From assembly GCA_938049125.1 (NCBI GenBank), contig CALICR010000055.1, positions 1 to 7,459 of the forward strand: DNA of 7,459 nucleotides, written 5' to 3'. This document shows, in pieces, positions 6,261 to 7,459 of the stretch. The first letter of the stretch is position 1, and each line of letters starts with the position of its first letter. The stretch comes from an uncultured Clostridia bacterium (GTDB lineage Bacteria > Bacillota > Clostridia > Oscillospirales > Oscillospiraceae). Below the pieces are notes generated by a model. It worked only from the letters and a program-made list of their open reading frames with translations, was not told where the DNA came from and did no database searches. Position numbers and translations under genes: made by a program.

Positions 6261-7459
6261 GCCACCGTCACCCCGAGCGCGGACAAGACGCTGGTCCACG
6301 CGGGCGAGACCGTCAAGGTCACGCTGAGCCTCGACGAGGCGATCGCCGACACGATCACCGTCGCCTATAAGCTCTATTTCAACGCCAATCTCTTTGATGC
6401 AACGTCCTGTGAGACCGGCGCCGGCGCACCGACCGTCACCATGAGCAAGGTCAAGACGAACGCCACCGGCACCTATGTCAACCTCTCCACCATGGACGCC
6501 ACAAGCATGGGTCAGACCCTGCCCGCCGGCGCGCTCTGCACCGTGACCTTCACCGCCAAGGCGGACGTCACCGAGCAGACGGCGCAGTTCGTTGCCGAGC
6601 AGGAGAGCATCATGCTCAAGGATTTCTCCATGCCCGACAACGGCAAGGTCGAGAACGGCACGATCTCCGTTACGGTCAAGCCTGAGGAGGTCAAGGCATA
6701 CACCGCGTCCCTGACCCCCACGACCCAGAGCGTCACCTGCGGCGACAATGCAAACGTCACCGTCAATGTCGGCGCGACCGGCTACACCAACTTCAACGCG
6801 CTCGATATGACCTTCACCTATGATGCTGACAAGCTGAGCTTCAACAAGGATGCCTCCACCATCGACGCCGCCTACACCGTCAGCGACAACGCCGGCACCC
6901 TCCGCATCCTCGGCTTCGGCGCGGACAAGGCGCTGGGCGAAGCCTTCAAGCTGGCATTCACCACCAAGACCACCGGCGAAGCCGTCGTCACGCTGACCGC
7001 GGCGAAGATCGACGAGAGTGCGAACGCCGGCGCGAACGCGCCCGACGCCACGATCGAGAACGCGGAAGCCAGGATCACCGTCAAGGGCTACGATGTGACC
7101 CTGCCCGCCGACTTTGACGGCGCGCCCGTTGCCGAGCCGAATCAGGACTACACCTTCACCGCGAAGGACAAGAACTATGACTTCACCTTCACCGGCTCCA
7201 CTATGGGCGGCGCGGACGTCGAGGTCGTCGACAACGGCGACGGCACCTACACCGTGAAGAACGTCACCGGCAGCATCGTCATCACCGCCACGAAGAAGGG
7301 CAAGCAGTATCCCGTCACCGTGACCGGCAGCGGCAAGACGGACATTACGGTTGCGGACTTCGCACGTTATGGTGAGGATTTCACCTTTTCGCACGACAAT
7401 CTTGAAACGGATGCTTATGACTATACCCTCACGATGACCATCGGCGGCAAGGATGTGAC
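6192..7459 (+). CDS. Secreted cohesin-domain protein, scaffold-like (3' end missing)
   Basis: The frame is open from ATG 6192 to the window end, giving 422 residues. Residues 1-23 are a Sec signal peptide cleaved after ALA. Residues about 25-162 and 169-297 are two cohesin-like domains: each opens with a P-x-x-x-x-V-x-x-G-[ED]-x-[VA]-x-V strand pair, has a hydrophobic strand before an L/F-F-[DN] element (YFNANLFDA, FTYDADKLSFN), and ends in an E-[NA]-x-x-I-[ST]-V strand. From residue 298, beta repeats of about 73 residues begin (DNGDGTYTVKNVTG motif); the second is cut by the window end. Cohesins bind dockerins, and two dockerin proteins lie directly upstream, so I infer a small scaffold that collects them. 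How it is anchored (sortase motif, SLH or a dockerin of its own) lies beyond the window. The cohesin fold is likely; which dockerin binds is unknown. Confidence 0.9.
   Translation, partial: MKKFVSILLAFVLVFSMTATALAATVTPSADKTLVHAGETVKVTLSLDEAIADTITVAYKLYFNANLFDATSCETGAGAPTVTMSKVKTNATGTYVNLSTMDATSMGQTLPAGALCTVTFTAKADVTEQTAQFVAEQESIMLKDFSMPDNGKVENGTISVTVKPEEVKAYTASLTPTTQSVTCGDNANVTVNVGATGYTNFNALDMTFTYDADKLSFNKDASTIDAAYTVSDNAGTLRILGFGADKALGEAFKLAFTTKTTGEAVVTLTAAKIDESANAGANAPDATIENAEARITVKGYDVTLPADFDGAPVAEPNQDYTFTAKDKNYDFTFTGSTMGGADVEVVDNGDGTYTVKNVTGSIVITATKKGKQYPVTVTGSGKTDITVADFARYGEDFTFSHDNLETDAYDYTLTMTIGGKDV
6264..6677 (+). other. Cohesin-like domain 1
   Basis: Residues about 25-162. The strand HAGETVKVTLSLDE, the segment AYKLYFNANLFDATS, the middle strand TGTYVNLSTMD, PAGALCTVTFTAK and the closing VENGTISVTV follow the usual cohesin order. 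C73 and C116 fall in adjacent regions and might pair. The assignment rests on pattern, not on a profile search. Confidence 0.75.
6696..7082 (+). other. Cohesin-like domain 2
   Basis: Residues about 169-297. The order is TASLTPTTQSVTCGDNANVT, then FNALDMTFTYDADKLSFN, AGTLRILGFG, AFKLAFTTKTTGEAVVTLT and ENAEARITV. This matches cohesin topology more clearly than domain 1, especially the 'F.YD.dkL.F' strand and the 'G.a..L.F.....G...' strands. It is clearly diverged from domain 1. Confidence 0.78.
7083..7459 (+). repeat. Tandem beta repeats after the cohesins (truncated)
   Basis: Unit 1 spans residues about 298-371: YDVTLPADFDG, then DYTFTAKDKNYDFTFT, VEVVDNGDGTYTVKNVTG and SIVITATKKG. Unit 2 starts at about 372 with YPVTVTGSGKTDIT, YGEDFTFS and YDYTLTMTIGGKDV, and runs off the window. 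The 'Y.V.v.G.g', 'Y..dftFt' and 'TYTVKNVTG' signatures are those of bacterial surface stalk repeats common in Clostridia. Confidence 0.65.

Noticed and set aside
1080..7394. Minus-strand open frame of 2104 codons
   Set aside because: It lies exactly in codon register with the + genes, crosses the gap between them, has no domain or signal peptide I recognise, and is explained by the missing TTA/CTA/TCA codons of the sense genes.

Overview
The window suggests a GC-rich Gram-positive gut bacterium of the Clostridia, most likely an Oscillospiraceae/Ruminococcaceae-type lineage. The reasons are strong AGGAGG-type ribosome binding sites, Lys-rich Sec signal peptides, codons ending mostly in G or C, and a set of surface modules (GLUG repeats, dockerins, cohesins, a Cx2C cluster, TYTVKNVTG-type repeats) typical of that group. 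The genus cannot be fixed from the sequence.

All coding is on the + strand, in three consecutive genes separated by only 38 and 21 bases, each gap carrying a clear ribosome binding site and no visible terminator. They look like one operon that runs out of the window at both ends. Bases 1-864 are the C-terminal part of a GLUG-repeat protein ending in a type I-like dockerin. Bases 903-6170 encode a complete 1755-residue secreted protein. In order it has a signal peptide, an N-terminal beta domain, a Cys/His cluster, a long series of Ig-like/beta-rich regions, a carboxypeptidase-regulatory-like domain, a GLUG module, a DUF4430-like domain, a further beta domain and a C-terminal dockerin. Bases 6192-7459 (cut by the window end) begin a secreted scaffold-like protein: signal peptide, two cohesin-like domains in tandem, then about 73-residue beta repeats.

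The central observation is that dockerin-bearing proteins and a cohesin-bearing protein sit side by side, yet the visible parts carry no glycoside hydrolase, esterase, lyase, peptidase or carbohydrate-binding module that I recognise. Neither dockerin protein ends in a sortase motif, S-layer homology domain or membrane anchor. The working model is that the two beta-solenoid/Ig-like proteins are exported and captured by calcium-dependent dockerin-cohesin contacts on the downstream scaffold. That would give a non-cellulosomal, possibly adhesive, surface complex. The domain assignments come from reading sequence patterns; the assembly and its role are inference.

There is no gene-free stretch above 300 bases, and I see no RNA gene, mobile element, CRISPR array or convincing promoter.
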